Positions 41,372 to 41,664 of a stretch of DNA of 41,664 nucleotides are shown here, piece after piece. The stretch comes from Acidisphaera sp. S103 (GTDB lineage: Bacteria > Pseudomonadota > Alphaproteobacteria > Acetobacterales > Acetobacteraceae): assembly GCF_009765975.1 (NCBI RefSeq), contig NZ_LMUJ01000015.1, positions 1 through 41,664 of the forward strand, in the 5' to 3' direction. Position 1 is the first letter of the stretch. Every line of letters starts with the position of its first letter. Made by a program: the position numbers and the translations under genes. The notes beneath the pieces were generated by a model. That model was given only the letters and a program-made list of their open reading frames with translations, searched no databases and was not told where the DNA came from.

Positions 41372-41664
41372 ATGACCGACACGATCCGGTTCGACGGGCG
41401 AATCCTATTCCTCACCAGCGACCCAGACCTGATGCGGGCGCAACTGGCGGGGCGCGATATCGGGCTGCGCAACGCCCAGCCCCTGCGCGACGACGTGTCG
41501 ACCGACGAGATCACGCCGGTGACCACCATGTTGAGCTACGACGAGCGGCTGGGACGCTTCCCCTATGTAGGGTTTCAGGCCAGCGGCGAGCGCCCGGTCG
41601 GGCCCGGCGCGATCCAGGCGGGCGGCTTCAGCGTCACGGCCGCGGGCAAACGCTACGGCAAGGG
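41372..41664 (+). CDS. Aconitase/isopropylmalate dehydratase family protein, N-terminal part
   Basis: ATG 41372 has GAGG seven bases upstream. The open frame runs past the window end with 97 codons visible. Residues about 30-97 (LRNAQPLRDDVSTDEITPV, then RFPYVGFQASGERPVG, GGFSVTAAGKRYGKG) resemble a swivel (LeuD-like) domain placed first, as in single-chain aconitase-family hydro-lyases of the 3-isopropylmalate dehydratase type, where 'RYGKGSSREH' follows. It is thus a second hydro-lyase of this superfamily beside leuCD. Substrate unknown. Truncated only by the window. Confidence 0.72.
   Translation, partial: MTDTIRFDGRILFLTSDPDLMRAQLAGRDIGLRNAQPLRDDVSTDEITPVTTMLSYDERLGRFPYVGFQASGERPVGPGAIQAGGFSVTAAGKRYGK

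Noticed and set aside
1..41664. tRNA, rRNA, riboswitch or phage attachment site
   Set aside because: None could be recognised by eye on either strand; a covariance-model scan would be needed to exclude small RNAs.

Overview
The window looks like chromosomal DNA of a GC-rich alphaproteobacterium. Acetobacteraceae or another Rhodospirillales family is my guess, from the rhizobium-like split type III secretin, the NopE-type effector domain and the leuC/leuD region; nothing here fixes the genus.

Region 1 (1-1968): the start of a DUF427-type gene and a TPR/ATP-grasp gene that is cut in two by an in-frame amber codon.

Region 2 (2152-23308): a non-flagellar type III secretion (T3SS) locus in two divergent blocks around 11.24-11.78 kb. 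Leftward run sctD', 'sctV, sctT, sctU, two unknown genes, a CpaC/RcpA-type secretin and a CpaD-like lipoprotein, with a TadD-like TPR lipoprotein converging on them. Rightward run a NolW/RhcC1-like secretin N-domain protein, a glycine-rich protein, an effector with a NopE-like (DUF1521) self-cleavage domain, sctI, sctJ', 'sctK, sctL, sctN, a SUKH protein, sctO, sctQ, sctR, sctS and a very large LysM protein. Two points stand out. The outer-membrane part looks borrowed from a Tad pilus. The machine also looks inactivated: there are two deletion junctions (sctD/sctV and sctJ/sctK), frameshifts in sctT, sctO and the LysM gene, two amber codons in sctO, and no NPTH motif in SctU. The effector carries an 85-bp pentanucleotide repeat that could act as an on/off frame switch.

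Region 3 (about 23.3-31.9 kb): a decayed serine-recombinase relic, then a leftward sulfate-ester scavenging operon: SulP permease, ABC binding protein, permease and ATPase, a Cys-type sulfatase and its formylglycine-generating enzyme. A GntR/UTRA regulator lies upstream, and similar short inverted repeats precede both the regulator and the operon.

Region 4 (about 32.2-39.1 kb): visibly less GC-rich than the flanks and probably acquired. It is a leftward catabolic cluster: glutathione S-transferase, nitrilase remnant, second glutathione S-transferase, carboxymuconolactone-decarboxylase-like protein, SDR, AtzG/AtzE-like amidase pair and MaoC dehydratase. A divergent LysR regulator faces it across a promoter region with four copies of GYAAAAATGC.

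Region 5 (39187-41664): leuC and leuD, with the first part of a divergently transcribed aconitase/isopropylmalate dehydratase family gene running off the end.
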